Below are positions 24,832 to 33,791 of a DNA stretch of 58,675 nucleotides, piece after piece; the stretch's first letter is position 1; each line of letters opens with the position of its first letter. The translations under genes were made by a program, and so were the position numbers. The notes beneath the pieces are model-generated. The model was given only the letters and a program-made list of their open reading frames with translations, was not told the DNA's origin and searched no databases. This DNA is from an uncultured Ruminococcus sp. (GTDB lineage Bacteria; Bacillota; Clostridia; Oscillospirales; Acutalibacteraceae): NCBI GenBank assembly GCA_905234015.1, contig CAJOFK010000001.1:66887-125561 (forward strand), in the 5' to 3' direction.

Positions 24832-26310
24832 ATGGAAGAAAGATCAGTATATAAGGACATATCCCGCCGTACTAACGGCGACGTATATATAGGAGTAGTA
24901 GGACCTGTACGCACCGGAAAAAGTACATTCATAAAGAGGTTTATGGATACGATTGTCCTGCCGAATATTAGTGACGAGGGAGTCTATAACCGTACCGTTG
25001 ACGAGCTCCCTCAGAGCTCCGGCGGAAGAACGATTATGACTACCGAGCCGAAGTTTATCCCCGAGGAAAGCGTTGAAATCACCCTTTCCGATAAGGCTAA
25101 GCTTAATGTCCGTATGGTGGACTGCGTAGGATATATTGTCGAAAGCGCCCTCGGCTACGTTGAGGACGATATTCCGCGTATGGTTAAAACGCCGTGGTTC
25201 GACGAGGAAATCCCCTTTGAACAGGCGGCGGAGCTCGGCACAAAAAAGGTTATCACCGACCACAGCACCATAGGGCTGGTAGTTACTACCGACGGCTCAA
25301 TAACCGATTTGCCGCGCGAGGAGTACGCGCCTGCGGAAAAGCGTGTAATCGAGGAGCTTAAGTCAATTAACAAGCCGTTTATCGTACTTTTGAACTCTAT
25401 GAATCCGCAGTCGCAGTCAGCCGTTGAGCTCTCAAACGAGCTCTCGGCGGCGTATCAGGTTCCCGTAATTCCCGTTAACTGTATGGAGCTTGACGAAACC
25501 GAGATTAAAAGAATCCTTGCTCAGCTTCTTTTTGAGTTCCCGATAAGGGAAATCTCCGTTGATATTCCGAAATGGGTTGTAACTCTCCCTAAGGATAACG
25601 AGACCAAGGCGGCGGTTTTTGAATGTATCAGAAGCTCCGCCTCAAAAATCGAGAAGATAAGGCAGATTCAGGAAGCGCTCAACGAAATAGCCTCCTGCGA
25701 TTATATCGAGTATACGAGACTTACCGATTTAAACCTCGGAAAAGGCGAGGCCGGCGTTTCGGTCGCGATACCTAGAAAGCAGTTCTACGAGGTTATGTCC
25801 GAGAGAACAGGGCTTGAAATAAACGACGAGTGCTCGCTTTTAGACTGTATATCCGAGCTTTCCGAAAAGCAGAAGGAGTTCGATAAAATCGCCGCCGCGT
25901 ATCATCAGGTTCAGGAAACAGGCTACGGTATCGTTATGCCTACGATGGAGGAGCTTACCTTAGAGGAACCGCAGATTATAAAGCAGTCCGGTAAATACGG
26001 AATACGCCTTAAGGCTTCCGCGCCCTCAATCCATATGATGAGGGTGAACACAAAAACCGAGGTTACTCCGATAGTCGGAAGCGAGCAGCAGAGTCAGGAG
26101 CTCGTAACCTATATGCTTAAGGAGTTTGAGGAGGACCCCGCTAAAATATGGCAGTCAAATATATTCGGAAAAAGCGTCCACGAGCTCGTGAACGAGGGGC
26201 TTCATAATAAGCTCTACCGTATGCCCTCCGATGCAAGAGCTAAGATAGGGGAGACAATCGAGAAAATTACTAACAACGGCTGTAACGGTTTGATTTGTAT
26301 AATACTCTAA
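24832..26310 (+). CDS. spoIVA: Stage IV sporulation protein A (coat morphogenetic ATPase)
   Basis: A 492-residue protein typical of SpoIVA. The ATP-binding domain has Walker A GPVRTGKST (about 24-32) and MVDCVGY (about 94-100). A conserved middle domain follows, and the C-terminus (IGETIEKITNNGCNGLICIIL) has the hydrophobic tail that in Bacillus contacts SpoVM. SpoIVA polymerises on the outer forespore membrane as the base layer of the coat. The SPOCS-LysM gene is co-transcribed upstream and spoVM is about 5 kb away. Confidence 0.97.
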   Translation: MEERSVYKDISRRTNGDVYIGVVGPVRTGKSTFIKRFMDTIVLPNISDEGVYNRTVDELPQSSGGRTIMTTEPKFIPEESVEITLSDKAKLNVRMVDCVGYIVESALGYVEDDIPRMVKTPWFDEEIPFEQAAELGTKKVITDHSTIGLVVTTDGSITDLPREEYAPAEKRVIEELKSINKPFIVLLNSMNPQSQSAVELSNELSAAYQVPVIPVNCMELDETEIKRILAQLLFEFPIREISVDIPKWVVTLPKDNETKAAVFECIRSSASKIEKIRQIQEALNEIASCDYIEYTRLTDLNLGKGEAGVSVAIPRKQFYEVMSERTGLEINDECSLLDCISELSEKQKEFDKIAAAYHQVQETGYGIVMPTMEELTLEEPQIIKQSGKYGIRLKASAPSIHMMRVNTKTEVTPIVGSEQQSQELVTYMLKEFEEDPAKIWQSNIFGKSVHELVNEGLHNKLYRMPSDARAKIGETIEKITNNGCNGLICIIL

Positions 26311-26388
26311 ATTAATTCACAAATAACACTAAGTTAAACCTGAAAAATTGTTAAGAATAACGAAATATAAAAAACTGAATATTTATCG

Positions 26389-26417
26389 TTGAAACTTTCC
26401 CCCGTATTAAGTATAAT
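26389..26417 (+). promoter_or_regulatory. Promoter of the decarboxylase gamma-beta operon
   Basis: TTGAAA (26389-26394), a 17-base spacer and TATAAT (26412-26417), 33 bases before the gamma-subunit start. Confidence 0.7.
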
Positions 26418-26449
26418 TAAAATATATTTAATATGGGGGAATATTGTAT

Positions 26450-26842
26450 ATGGATATGATGGGACAATTTACAATATCCGCGTCAATGCTGCTTACCGGC
26501 TTTACGATAGTATTCGCGGTGCTTGTTTTTTTGATTTTGATTATCTGGTTATACGGAAAGATTATTACTTCCGCTCAGAATAGACCGCTTAAGAAAAAGA
26601 AAATCGAGACTAAGGTTATTGAAGAGAAAAAGCCCGTAACCAAGACGGTGTTTAAAGCCGCCGATGAGCCCGTTCCGGAAGCGGAAAACGGACTTTCGGA
26701 TGAGATTGTTGCCGTAATCAGCGCGGCGGTTTACAGTATGTACGGTTCTGAGAATAAGGTCAGAATAAAGAGTATTAAAAGGAGCAAATCACGCTCCGCC
26801 TGGTCGAACGCAGGTATTCTTAATAATACAAGACCGTTTTAG
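26450..26842 (+). CDS. Sodium pump decarboxylase gamma subunit (OadG-like)
   Basis: A roughly 130-residue protein with one N-terminal membrane helix (about 10-35) and a Lys/Glu/Pro-rich cytoplasmic tail ending in a short basic segment. OadG-type subunits hold the biotin-dependent decarboxylase complex together. ATG 26450 is preferred over TTG 26444 because GGGGGA is 9 bases from the former and only 3 from the latter. The beta-subunit gene follows by 36 bases. The family is poorly conserved, so the call leans on the neighbour. Confidence 0.78.
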   Translation: MDMMGQFTISASMLLTGFTIVFAVLVFLILIIWLYGKIITSAQNRPLKKKKIETKVIEEKKPVTKTVFKAADEPVPEAENGLSDEIVAVISAAVYSMYGSENKVRIKSIKRSKSRSAWSNAGILNNTRPF

Positions 26843-26878
26843 ATATGATTATTTATTTAACCCTCAGGAGGGCCGTAT

Positions 26879-28117
26879 ATGGAAATATTAAATAACTTCT
26901 GGAATGCCTTGGTCGGTATTTTCAGGGATTCGGGTATAAGTACCCTTGACTACAGAAACTATATAATGATAGCTATTGCGTGCGTTCTTTTCTACCTCGC
27001 GATAAAAAAGCAGTACGAACCGCTTCTGCTTCTTCCGATTGCGTTCGGTATGCTGCTCGTTAATCTTTATCCCGGTATTATGGCAGCGCCCGAAACTACG
27101 CTTATGAGCGCTAAGGAATGTATAGCCGCAAAGGGCACGACGCAGGGCTACGCCGTTACGATACTCGATGGAGTTAAGTATTATAACGTACCGCATAACG
27201 CCGGACTTTTCTGGTATCTTTATCAGGGCGTTAAGCTAGGCATTTATCCTCCGCTTATCTTCCTAGGCGTAGGAGCTATGACCGATTTCGGTCCGCTTAT
27301 CGCTAACCCGAAGAGCTTTATCCTCGGTGCTGCTGCTCAGATCGGTATCTTTATTACCTTTGTCGGCGCTATTTTCCTCGGCTTTACCGAGGCTCAGGCG
27401 GGCGCTATAGGTATTATCGGAGGAGCCGACGGACCTACCGCGATTTACGTTACGACTAAGCTCGCTCCCGAGCTTTTAGGCTCAATCGCGATTGCGGCGT
27501 ACTCGTATATGGCTTTGGTGCCGATTATTCAGCCGCCGATTATGAGAGCGCTTACTACCAAGAAGGAAAGAGCAGTTCGTATGGAGCAGCTCCGTCCCGT
27601 ATCAAAGCTCGAAAAGATTATTTTCCCCGTTATTATCGTAATCGTAATTTCGATTTTACTTCCCGACGCGGCTCCGCTTGTAGGTATGCTGATGTTCGGT
27701 AACCTTATAAAGGAATCGGGAGTTGCCGAAAGACTCTCAAAAACCGCTCAGAACGAGCTGATGAATATTATCACTATATTCCTCGGTACTACCGTAGGCG
27801 CTACGGCTACGGGCGTTAACTTCCTTTCCTGGAGTACAATCAAAATTATCGTGCTCGGACTTCTCGCCTTTATGATGGGCTCCGCGTGCGGCGTACTCTT
27901 CGGTAAGGTTATGTATAAGGTAACGGGCGGTAAGGTTAATCCGCTTATCGGCTCCGCGGGAGTATCCGCCGTACCTATGGCGGCTCGTGTGTCGCAGAGA
28001 GTCGGTCAGGAGGAAAACCCCGGAAACTTCCTTCTGATGCACGCTATGGGACCGAATGTTGCCGGAGTTATCGGCTCAGCGGTTGCCGCCGGCGTACTTC
28101 TTAATGTATTAAGATAA
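26879..28117 (+). CDS. Sodium-translocating decarboxylase beta subunit
   Basis: A 412-residue polytopic membrane protein of the OadB/GcdB/MmdB family, which couples decarboxylation of carboxybiotin to sodium export. IGIIGGADGPTAIYV (about 178-192) carries the sodium-path Asp, and GVSAVPMAARV (about 363-373) is conserved. CAGGAGGG precedes the ATG. The carboxyltransferase (alpha) and biotin-carrier subunits are absent here, so whether the substrate is oxaloacetate, methylmalonyl-CoA or glutaconyl-CoA is open. Confidence 0.93.
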   Translation: MEILNNFWNALVGIFRDSGISTLDYRNYIMIAIACVLFYLAIKKQYEPLLLLPIAFGMLLVNLYPGIMAAPETTLMSAKECIAAKGTTQGYAVTILDGVKYYNVPHNAGLFWYLYQGVKLGIYPPLIFLGVGAMTDFGPLIANPKSFILGAAAQIGIFITFVGAIFLGFTEAQAGAIGIIGGADGPTAIYVTTKLAPELLGSIAIAAYSYMALVPIIQPPIMRALTTKKERAVRMEQLRPVSKLEKIIFPVIIVIVISILLPDAAPLVGMLMFGNLIKESGVAERLSKTAQNELMNIITIFLGTTVGATATGVNFLSWSTIKIIVLGLLAFMMGSACGVLFGKVMYKVTGGKVNPLIGSAGVSAVPMAARVSQRVGQEENPGNFLLMHAMGPNVAGVIGSAVAAGVLLNVLR

Positions 28118-28131
28118 TAGTTCTTACTTAA

Positions 28132-28164
28132 CTGCCTCAAAGCTCTTTTTGAGTTTTGAGGCAG
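28132..28164 (+). terminator. Probable terminator after the beta subunit
   Basis: CTGCCTCAAA (28132-28141) pairs with TTTGAGGCAG (28155-28164). The stem is strong but the following T-run is poor (CTGCATTTT). AT-rich sequence with several -10-like boxes follows up to 28295; I could not choose one promoter. Confidence 0.6.
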
Positions 28165-28300
28165 CTGCATTTTATAAGGGGATAAAGCTGAGTGCTGTTT
28201 ACGTTTTTGTTATTTTTTAGTAATTTCTTTAAAAGAAATATAATATAATTCCGTTAGTATATAATTGACTTTAGATATGTGTTAATTGGGAGGGTATGAA

Positions 28301-28990
28301 ATGCCAAAGGATTTAACTCCTCAAAAGATTTTCTATATGCTTTTGCGCCACCTTAAGCTGATATTCCTTATTACGGCTTTGGTAACGCTTATAGTTTACG
28401 GATATTCGAGCTTCTTTATAACGCCTACCTATTCGGCGTCTTCTCTTATTCTTATCCACAACTATAACGAAGAGGTTACTACCCGCGCAACCGGATATTA
28501 CGACGCTAATCAAAAGGGACGTGTAGCTGTTAATGAAATCCAGCAGTCAGCGACTCTCGCTTCGAGCTGCGTAATCCTGTTCAACAATATGCCTGAGATG
28601 ACAGCTCTTATGTCGGGCGCCAGCGTAACCTTTGAGCAGGTTGAAGAATCCAACTTTATCCGTATTACTGCGAATTCCGCTAATCCTCAGGTTGCCGCTA
28701 ACGTAGCTAACCAGCTTGCCGACGAGGCTCCTAAGTGCTTTGAGAATATGTACGGTAAGGGCAACGGTAAGGTTGATAAAATCTACGGCGCTTCCGCTCC
28801 CTCGGATCCGGTTTCGCCTAATATAGGTCAGAATACCTTATACGGACTTGTAGCCGGCTTTATTATCGGCGTATTGCTCGCGTTTATGCTCGAGATTATC
28901 GATACAACCCTTAAGCCCGGCGACGATCTGGCTAAGATGTATAACATTCCCGTATTCGCGGAAATCGTTGACTTTGAGAAAGCGGGGTAA
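28301..28990 (+). CDS. Polysaccharide chain-length / BY-kinase activator protein (Wzz/CapA-like)
   Basis: A 229-residue protein with two membrane helices (about 22-44 and 182-203) flanking an extracellular domain. The proline-rich region before the second helix (APSDPVSPNIGQN) is typical of Wzz-type co-polymerases. In Firmicutes this protein activates the separate cytoplasmic tyrosine kinase, which is the next gene. ATG 28301 has GGGAGGG 6 bases upstream; an in-frame TTG at 28286 lies before that site and is rejected. Confidence 0.88.
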   Translation: MPKDLTPQKIFYMLLRHLKLIFLITALVTLIVYGYSSFFITPTYSASSLILIHNYNEEVTTRATGYYDANQKGRVAVNEIQQSATLASSCVILFNNMPEMTALMSGASVTFEQVEESNFIRITANSANPQVAANVANQLADEAPKCFENMYGKGNGKVDKIYGASAPSDPVSPNIGQNTLYGLVAGFIIGVLLAFMLEIIDTTLKPGDDLAKMYNIPVFAEIVDFEKAG

Positions 28991-28996
28991 TGAATT

Positions 28997-29764
28997 ATGA
29001 AGATTAAATTACCCGGTCAGAAACGCCGCGAGGAAAAGGCGGTTAACGAAAGCAGCCGCAAACGGGCTAATAATAAAAATAAAGCCGAAAAAAACGTATT
29101 AAGCGAAAAAAGTAAATTCGCTATAGTTGAGGCGTATAAGTCTGCGCGAACTAATATTATGTTCTCGCTTTCCGCTACGGATAAAAAATCCTTCGCGATT
29201 ACCTCGTACGCTAAGGGCGACGGTAAAAGTACAGTTGCCGCCAACCTTGCTATCTCATTCTCAAAGATGGGCAAGAGGGTTATACTTATCGACTGCGACC
29301 TTCGACGTCCTAACCTTCATAATATCCTGAAGCTTGAGAATAAGGCGGGCTTCTCGGATATGGTCGGCAGAATGGTAGTATTTGACGACGTTGTTTACCG
29401 CGATGTACTTCCGTGCCTTGACGTGCTTACCGCAGGAACAATTCCTCCGAACCCCTCGGAGCTTATCTGTTCTCCCGAGGTTACACGTTTTGTCGAAAGA
29501 CTTAACAGAGAGTATGACTATATTATCTTCGACTCGCCGCCTGTCGGCGTAGTTGCGGACTCGCTTCTTCTTAAGGATTATATCGCCGGATATATCCTCG
29601 TTACCCGTGAAAGAAAGACTACTCACGGCGATATAGAGAAGCTTCTCTCGAATATAAAAGTAACCAACTCCAAGCCCCTCGGTTTTATCCGTGTAGGTGT
29701 TACCCACGAGGGTAAAAGAGGAAGAAGAGGTTACTACTATTACTACTACTATCAATATTATTAA
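28997..29764 (+). CDS. Bacterial tyrosine kinase (CapB/EpsD-like BY-kinase)
   Basis: A 255-residue P-loop kinase. Walker A is KGDGKST (about 73-79), Walker A' is ILIDCDLRRP (about 96-105) and Walker B is YIIFDSPP (about 174-181). A basic N-terminal linker (about 1-35) and a C-terminal tyrosine cluster GRRGYYYYYYYQYY, the autophosphorylation tail, complete the family pattern. It should phosphorylate itself and control export of capsule or exopolysaccharide with the upstream Wzz-like protein. No glycosyltransferase genes follow. Confidence 0.93.
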   Translation: MKIKLPGQKRREEKAVNESSRKRANNKNKAEKNVLSEKSKFAIVEAYKSARTNIMFSLSATDKKSFAITSYAKGDGKSTVAANLAISFSKMGKRVILIDCDLRRPNLHNILKLENKAGFSDMVGRMVVFDDVVYRDVLPCLDVLTAGTIPPNPSELICSPEVTRFVERLNREYDYIIFDSPPVGVVADSLLLKDYIAGYILVTRERKTTHGDIEKLLSNIKVTNSKPLGFIRVGVTHEGKRGRRGYYYYYYYQYY

Positions 29765-29774
29765 TAATATTATT

Positions 29775-29813
29775 GAAAACCGTCGTAAAAGCTCGGCGGT
29801 TTTCATATTTTTT
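29775..29813 (+). terminator. Terminator after the BY-kinase
   Basis: GAAAACCGTCG (29775-29785) pairs with CGGCGGTTTTC (29794-29804) with one G-T pair, then TATTTTTTT. Confidence 0.82.
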
Positions 29814-29854
29814 TATGTAATATTAACGTAAAACGCAAGTTGGCCTTAAAAAAC

Positions 29855-29883
29855 TTGCATTTTCACGGCGTTTAGTGTAAAAT
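29855..29883 (+). promoter_or_regulatory. Promoter of the aminotransferase gene
   Basis: TTGCAT (29855-29860), a 17-base spacer and TAAAAT (29878-29883). The -35 lies in the 3' arm of a small palindrome (GCAAGTT / AACTTGC) that could be a regulator site. Confidence 0.55.
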
Positions 29884-29924
29884 GTTAACGGTAATATGAA
29901 ACATATGCATTAGGAGTAATCATA

Positions 29925-31199
29925 ATGAATTATTTAAATTTATCCGCTTCGGAGATTAAAACGGAAAAGGAAGCCCTGCTTAAGCAGTATGAAAATTATA
30001 AGGGGATGGGACTGTCGCTTAATATGGCGCGCGGTAAGCCCGCTCCCGAGCAGCTCAACCTTTCGCAGCCGCTTCTTGACTCGCTTAAGAGTACTGACTC
30101 TTATATATCAGCCGACGGTACCGACTGCCGCAATTACGGCGGATTTGACGGTATAATCGAATGTAAGGGCTTATTCGCCGATATTCTCGAGACTTCCCCC
30201 GAGAATGTTTTCGTAGGCGGCAACTCCAGCCTTAATATGATGTTCGATACAATTTCCTGTTTTATGACCGCTTCTATTTACGAGGATACACTTCCGTGGC
30301 ACGACGTTAAGGAAAGAAAGTTTCTCTGTCCCGTTCCGGGTTATGACCGCCATTTCGGCGTTACGGGTTATTTCGGCTTTGAAATGATTCCGGTTCCCAT
30401 GAAAGCGGACGGCCCCGATATGGACGTTGTTGAAAAGCTCGTATCAGAGGACGAAAGCATTAAGGGAATCTGGTGTGTTCCTAAATATTCGAATCCTACG
30501 GGTATTACATATTCCGACGAGGTTGTAAAGCGTTTTGCCGCTTTAAAGCCCGCGGCTAAGGATTTCCGCATTATGTGGGATAACGCTTACGCTATCCACG
30601 ATGTAACCGATACTCCCGATAAGCTTTTAAGTATTATCGACGAGTGTAAAAAGACAGGAAACGAGGATTTGCCGATTTTATTCTGCTCAACCTCAAAAAT
30701 CACCTTCTCAGGCGCGGGCGTTGCCGCTTTAGCCGCTTCACCGCTTAATATGAAGGTGCTGAAAAAACGTCTTACATTCGCGACAATCGGCTACGATAAG
30801 CTCAATATGTTAAGACACGCGCGTTTCTTTAAGAACTTTGACGGAGTTAAAGCGCATATGGAAAAGCATAAGGCTATCCTCGCGCCTAAGTTTAAAACAG
30901 TTCTCGATAAGCTCAGCACAGAGCTTGCGGACGCGAATATTGCCGAATGGACTAATCCTAACGGCGGATATTTCGTAAGCGTAAACGTATATAAGGGAAC
31001 CGCTAAGAGGGTAGTGGAGCTGTGTAAGGAAGCAGGCGTAGTGCTCACCGGCGCAGGCGCAACTTTCCCGAACTGTGACGACCCTGAAAACAGGAATATA
31101 AGAATCGCTCCGTCCTTCCCGGGAGTTGACGAATTATCCCTTGCGATGGATATTTTCTGCGTATGTGCTAAGCTCGCGGCGCTTGAGGTACTCGAATAA
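29925..31199 (+). CDS. PLP-dependent aminotransferase, aspartate-aminotransferase-like subgroup (PF12897 type)
   Basis: A 424-residue class I/II fold aminotransferase. The N-terminus with LNMARGKPAPEQL (about 32-44) and YGGFDG (about 72-77) is typical of a subgroup distinct from AspC. The pyridoxal phosphate lysine is in CSTSKITFSGAG (about 252-263), and MWDNAY carries the cofactor-binding Asp. Arg in NIRIAPSFP near the end binds the substrate carboxylate. Aspartate is the likely amino donor, but the exact reaction is inference. TAGGAG precedes the ATG and the gene stands alone. Confidence 0.88.
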   Translation: MNYLNLSASEIKTEKEALLKQYENYKGMGLSLNMARGKPAPEQLNLSQPLLDSLKSTDSYISADGTDCRNYGGFDGIIECKGLFADILETSPENVFVGGNSSLNMMFDTISCFMTASIYEDTLPWHDVKERKFLCPVPGYDRHFGVTGYFGFEMIPVPMKADGPDMDVVEKLVSEDESIKGIWCVPKYSNPTGITYSDEVVKRFAALKPAAKDFRIMWDNAYAIHDVTDTPDKLLSIIDECKKTGNEDLPILFCSTSKITFSGAGVAALAASPLNMKVLKKRLTFATIGYDKLNMLRHARFFKNFDGVKAHMEKHKAILAPKFKTVLDKLSTELADANIAEWTNPNGGYFVSVNVYKGTAKRVVELCKEAGVVLTGAGATFPNCDDPENRNIRIAPSFPGVDELSLAMDIFCVCAKLAALEVLE

Positions 31200-31253
31200 T
31201 TGACCGAAAATTATAATAATACGCAAATTAATTACTAAATATTTAATAAATTA

Positions 31254-31282
31254 TTGACTTTTGTCTAAAAAAAAAGTATAAT
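31254..31282 (+). promoter_or_regulatory. secDF promoter
   Basis: TTGACT (31254-31259), a 17-base spacer and TATAAT (31277-31282), a near-consensus sigma-A promoter. Confidence 0.8.
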
Positions 31283-31333
31283 AACTCTGTTACGTCTGTA
31301 TGTATGTGAACGTGGCAGAGTTATTTTGCTTTT
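31280..31333 (+). promoter_or_regulatory. Long hairpin in the secDF leader (attenuator or operator)
   Basis: Sixteen bases at 31280-31295 pair fully with 31310-31325 (two G-U pairs) around a 14-base loop. The stem runs into TTTTGCTTTT. Its 5' arm overlaps the -10 box, so only part may be transcribed. It could be an attenuator for secDF or a protein-binding site. Confidence 0.55.
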
Positions 31334-31370
31334 ACATACGGATATATAAAATATTTGGAGGTCTTATGGC

Positions 31371-32783
31371 ATGAAACGAATCCCAAAGCCGGTGTTTTTC
31401 ATCGTTGCCATTTTTATCCTTCTCTTTTCCTTTTCGGCAGTTTTCGGCGTAAGCTATTATGTCGGCGATAATAAGGAAAATGTAGTTAAGGGTATTTCTG
31501 ACATTCGATGGGGCACTGACATTCGAGGCGGCGTAGAAGCTACCTTTGAACCGGACGGTGTTGACGCGACTGACGCCCAGCTTGACTCGGCTAAGTCCAT
31601 CATCGAAACCCGTATGGTATCCACAGGTATTACAGACTACGAGCTTTACGCCGACTACAACACCGACCGTATTATCGTACGTTTCCCCTGGAAAGAGGAC
31701 GAAAAGAAGTTTGACGTAAAGGCTGCGCTTGAGGAAATCAGCTCAACCGCGGAGCTCACCTTCCGTCCCGGAAACAGCTACGAATCAACTACAATCGGTT
31801 CGGACGGCAAGTATGTTTACAAAACTCCTACCGGAGATACTAAGACTGTTCTTATGAACGGTTCCGCGGTAAAGAAGGCTCAGGCGGGTATCGACTCGAG
31901 TTCCTCTAACTCAAAGAAGTCGAACTACGTTGTATCCCTCGAGCTCAACGACAAGGGCGCTAAAACCTTTGCCGATATTACCGGCGAGTATACAGGTAAG
32001 GTAGTAAGTATCTGGATGGATGATATTATGTTATCCGCTCCGACAATCCAGGAGAAAATCACAGGCGGTAAGGCTCAGATTTCGGGCGACTTCACCGCTG
32101 AAGAGGCTACGGCATTAGCTGAGAAGATTAACGCGGGTGCGCTTCCGTTTAAGCTGAAAACTTCGTCTTACGGTTCCGTATCGGCTTCCCTCGGTGAGAA
32201 CTCTCTCCAGGCTATGGCAACTGCGGGTATCATCGCGATTATCTTAATTTCACTGTTTATGATTATTATGTACCGTTTACCCGGTATTATCGCGGTTATC
32301 GCTCTTATCGGTCAGATGGGTATTACTATCGCCGCTATTTCAGGTTACTTCACCGTATTCAATTCCTTTACAATGACGCTTCCCGGTATAGCCGGTCTTA
32401 TCCTCTCGATAGGTATGGGTGTTGACGCGAACGTTATTACATCCGAGCGTATTATGGAGGAAATGAGAAGCGGACGTACCCTTGACGGCGCGTTAGACCG
32501 AGGCACAAAGAGCTCGCTTTCCGCTATCGTCGACGGTAATATGACTATCGTAATCGTAGCTATTATCCTTCTGCTCGTATTCGGACCGTTCAACCTTCTT
32601 TCCTTCATCTTCGGTCAGTCTACAACAGGTACAATTTACGCGTTCGGTTATACTCTCCTCGTTGGTGTAATTTCCAACTTTATTATGGGTATCGGTTTAA
32701 GCCGTGTAATGCTCAGAGCAGTAGCCGGTTATAAGTTTGCGCGTCATAAATGGCTTTTTGGAGGTGTTAAGGATGGCGAGTAA
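31371..32783 (+). CDS. secD: Protein translocase subunit SecD
   Basis: A 470-residue membrane protein of the RND superfamily that uses the proton gradient to help pull proteins across the membrane. An N-terminal membrane helix (about 7-28) is followed by the WGTDIRGG motif (about 48-55), the large external P1 domain (about 60-265) and five further helices with GMGVDANVITSERI (about 347-360). SecD and SecF are separate proteins here. GGAGG precedes the ATG and the stop overlaps secF. Confidence 0.95.
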   Translation: MKRIPKPVFFIVAIFILLFSFSAVFGVSYYVGDNKENVVKGISDIRWGTDIRGGVEATFEPDGVDATDAQLDSAKSIIETRMVSTGITDYELYADYNTDRIIVRFPWKEDEKKFDVKAALEEISSTAELTFRPGNSYESTTIGSDGKYVYKTPTGDTKTVLMNGSAVKKAQAGIDSSSSNSKKSNYVVSLELNDKGAKTFADITGEYTGKVVSIWMDDIMLSAPTIQEKITGGKAQISGDFTAEEATALAEKINAGALPFKLKTSSYGSVSASLGENSLQAMATAGIIAIILISLFMIIMYRLPGIIAVIALIGQMGITIAAISGYFTVFNSFTMTLPGIAGLILSIGMGVDANVITSERIMEEMRSGRTLDGALDRGTKSSLSAIVDGNMTIVIVAIILLLVFGPFNLLSFIFGQSTTGTIYAFGYTLLVGVISNFIMGIGLSRVMLRAVAGYKFARHKWLFGGVKDGE

Positions 32784-33753
32784 TATCAAGAAGAAAACCC
32801 TCGAAGAAAAGCTTCTAGTACGCGGTAAAGCTCCTAAGGACTTTGTCGGTTCAAGAAAAATTTATTTCATTATTTCATTAGCGATTATCTTAATCGGTAT
32901 TGTTTGTAACTTTATTTTCGGTACAACTATGGACATCCAGTTTACCGGTGGTTCAATGCTTAAGTACAGCTACTCCGGCACTCTTGATGACGCTAAGTTG
33001 AAGTCTCTTGTTCAGGAGAAAACTCCCGATGATATCGTAACATTTTCTGATTCAAAAGACCTCGTTAATAATAAAAATATGCTGACTGTTCAGTTCTCCG
33101 GAAACACAACAATCTCAGCTGATTTACAGGACAACATCACTAAGTCTATCTCAAAGCAGTTCCCGAAGAACAGCTTTAAGCTTGAGCAGAGCAGCTCCGT
33201 TGACGCAACAATGGGCTTCAGCTTCCTGTTAAAGTGCTTGGTAGCTGTTGCTATCGCAGGCGTGCTGATGGTTCTTTATGTAACTATCCGATTCAAGAAA
33301 ATCGGCGGTCTTTCCGCGGGTGTTATGGGTCTTGTTGCCTTATTCCACGACCTTGCGATTATCTACTTCTTCTACGTTATCTTCCGTATGCCTATCGACT
33401 CGAGCTTCATGGCGGTTGCGCTTATGATTCTCGGTTACTCACTGAACGATACCGTTGTTGTATACGACCGTGTTCGTGAGGAGAGAAGAAACTTAGGCTA
33501 TAAGGCTGATATTAAGGATGTATTTAACCTTGCCGCAACTAAGGTTATGCGCCGTACAATCATCACATCTATCACCACAATCACGGCTGTTGTAATCGTT
33601 TATGTAATTGCTGTTATCTACAACCTCGACTCTGTTAAGGCGTTCGCGCTTCCGATGATAATCGGTCTTATTTCCGGTTGTTATTCATCGCTCTGTATCG
33701 CGGGTCCGCTCTGGGTTATGTGGAAAAAGAGAGATAAGAAAGCTAAAAACTAA
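32773..33753 (+). CDS. secF: Protein translocase subunit SecF
   Basis: A 326-residue partner of SecD. It has a first helix at about 29-51, DIQFTGGSM (about 56-64), an external domain and a five-helix block containing LNDTVVVYDRVRE (about 225-237). ATG 32773 is chosen because GGAGGTG lies 6 bases upstream; an earlier in-frame TTG at 32737 has no site. It overlaps secD by 11 bases and a strong terminator follows. Confidence 0.95.
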   Translation: MASNIKKKTLEEKLLVRGKAPKDFVGSRKIYFIISLAIILIGIVCNFIFGTTMDIQFTGGSMLKYSYSGTLDDAKLKSLVQEKTPDDIVTFSDSKDLVNNKNMLTVQFSGNTTISADLQDNITKSISKQFPKNSFKLEQSSSVDATMGFSFLLKCLVAVAIAGVLMVLYVTIRFKKIGGLSAGVMGLVALFHDLAIIYFFYVIFRMPIDSSFMAVALMILGYSLNDTVVVYDRVREERRNLGYKADIKDVFNLAATKVMRRTIITSITTITAVVIVYVIAVIYNLDSVKAFALPMIIGLISGCYSSLCIAGPLWVMWKKRDKKAKN

Positions 33754-33760
33754 ATTATTT

Positions 33761-33790
33761 ACGGGCTGTCGTCTGACAGCCCGTTTTTTT
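33761..33790 (+). terminator. Terminator after secF
   Basis: ACGGGCTGTC (33761-33770), loop GTCT and GACAGCCCGT (33775-33784), then seven Ts. The 99-bp repeat begins immediately after. Confidence 0.88.
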
Positions 33791-33791
33791 A

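Noticed and set aside
29720..29763. Tyrosine run at the BY-kinase C-terminus as a sequencing artefact
   Set aside because: C-terminal tyrosine clusters are the expected autophosphorylation site of this family, and the frame stays open to a proper stop.
29261..29806. 181-codon minus-strand ORF opposite the BY-kinase
   Set aside because: It is antisense to a clear kinase gene with all motifs, has a low-complexity start created by the tyrosine codons, and resembles no family.
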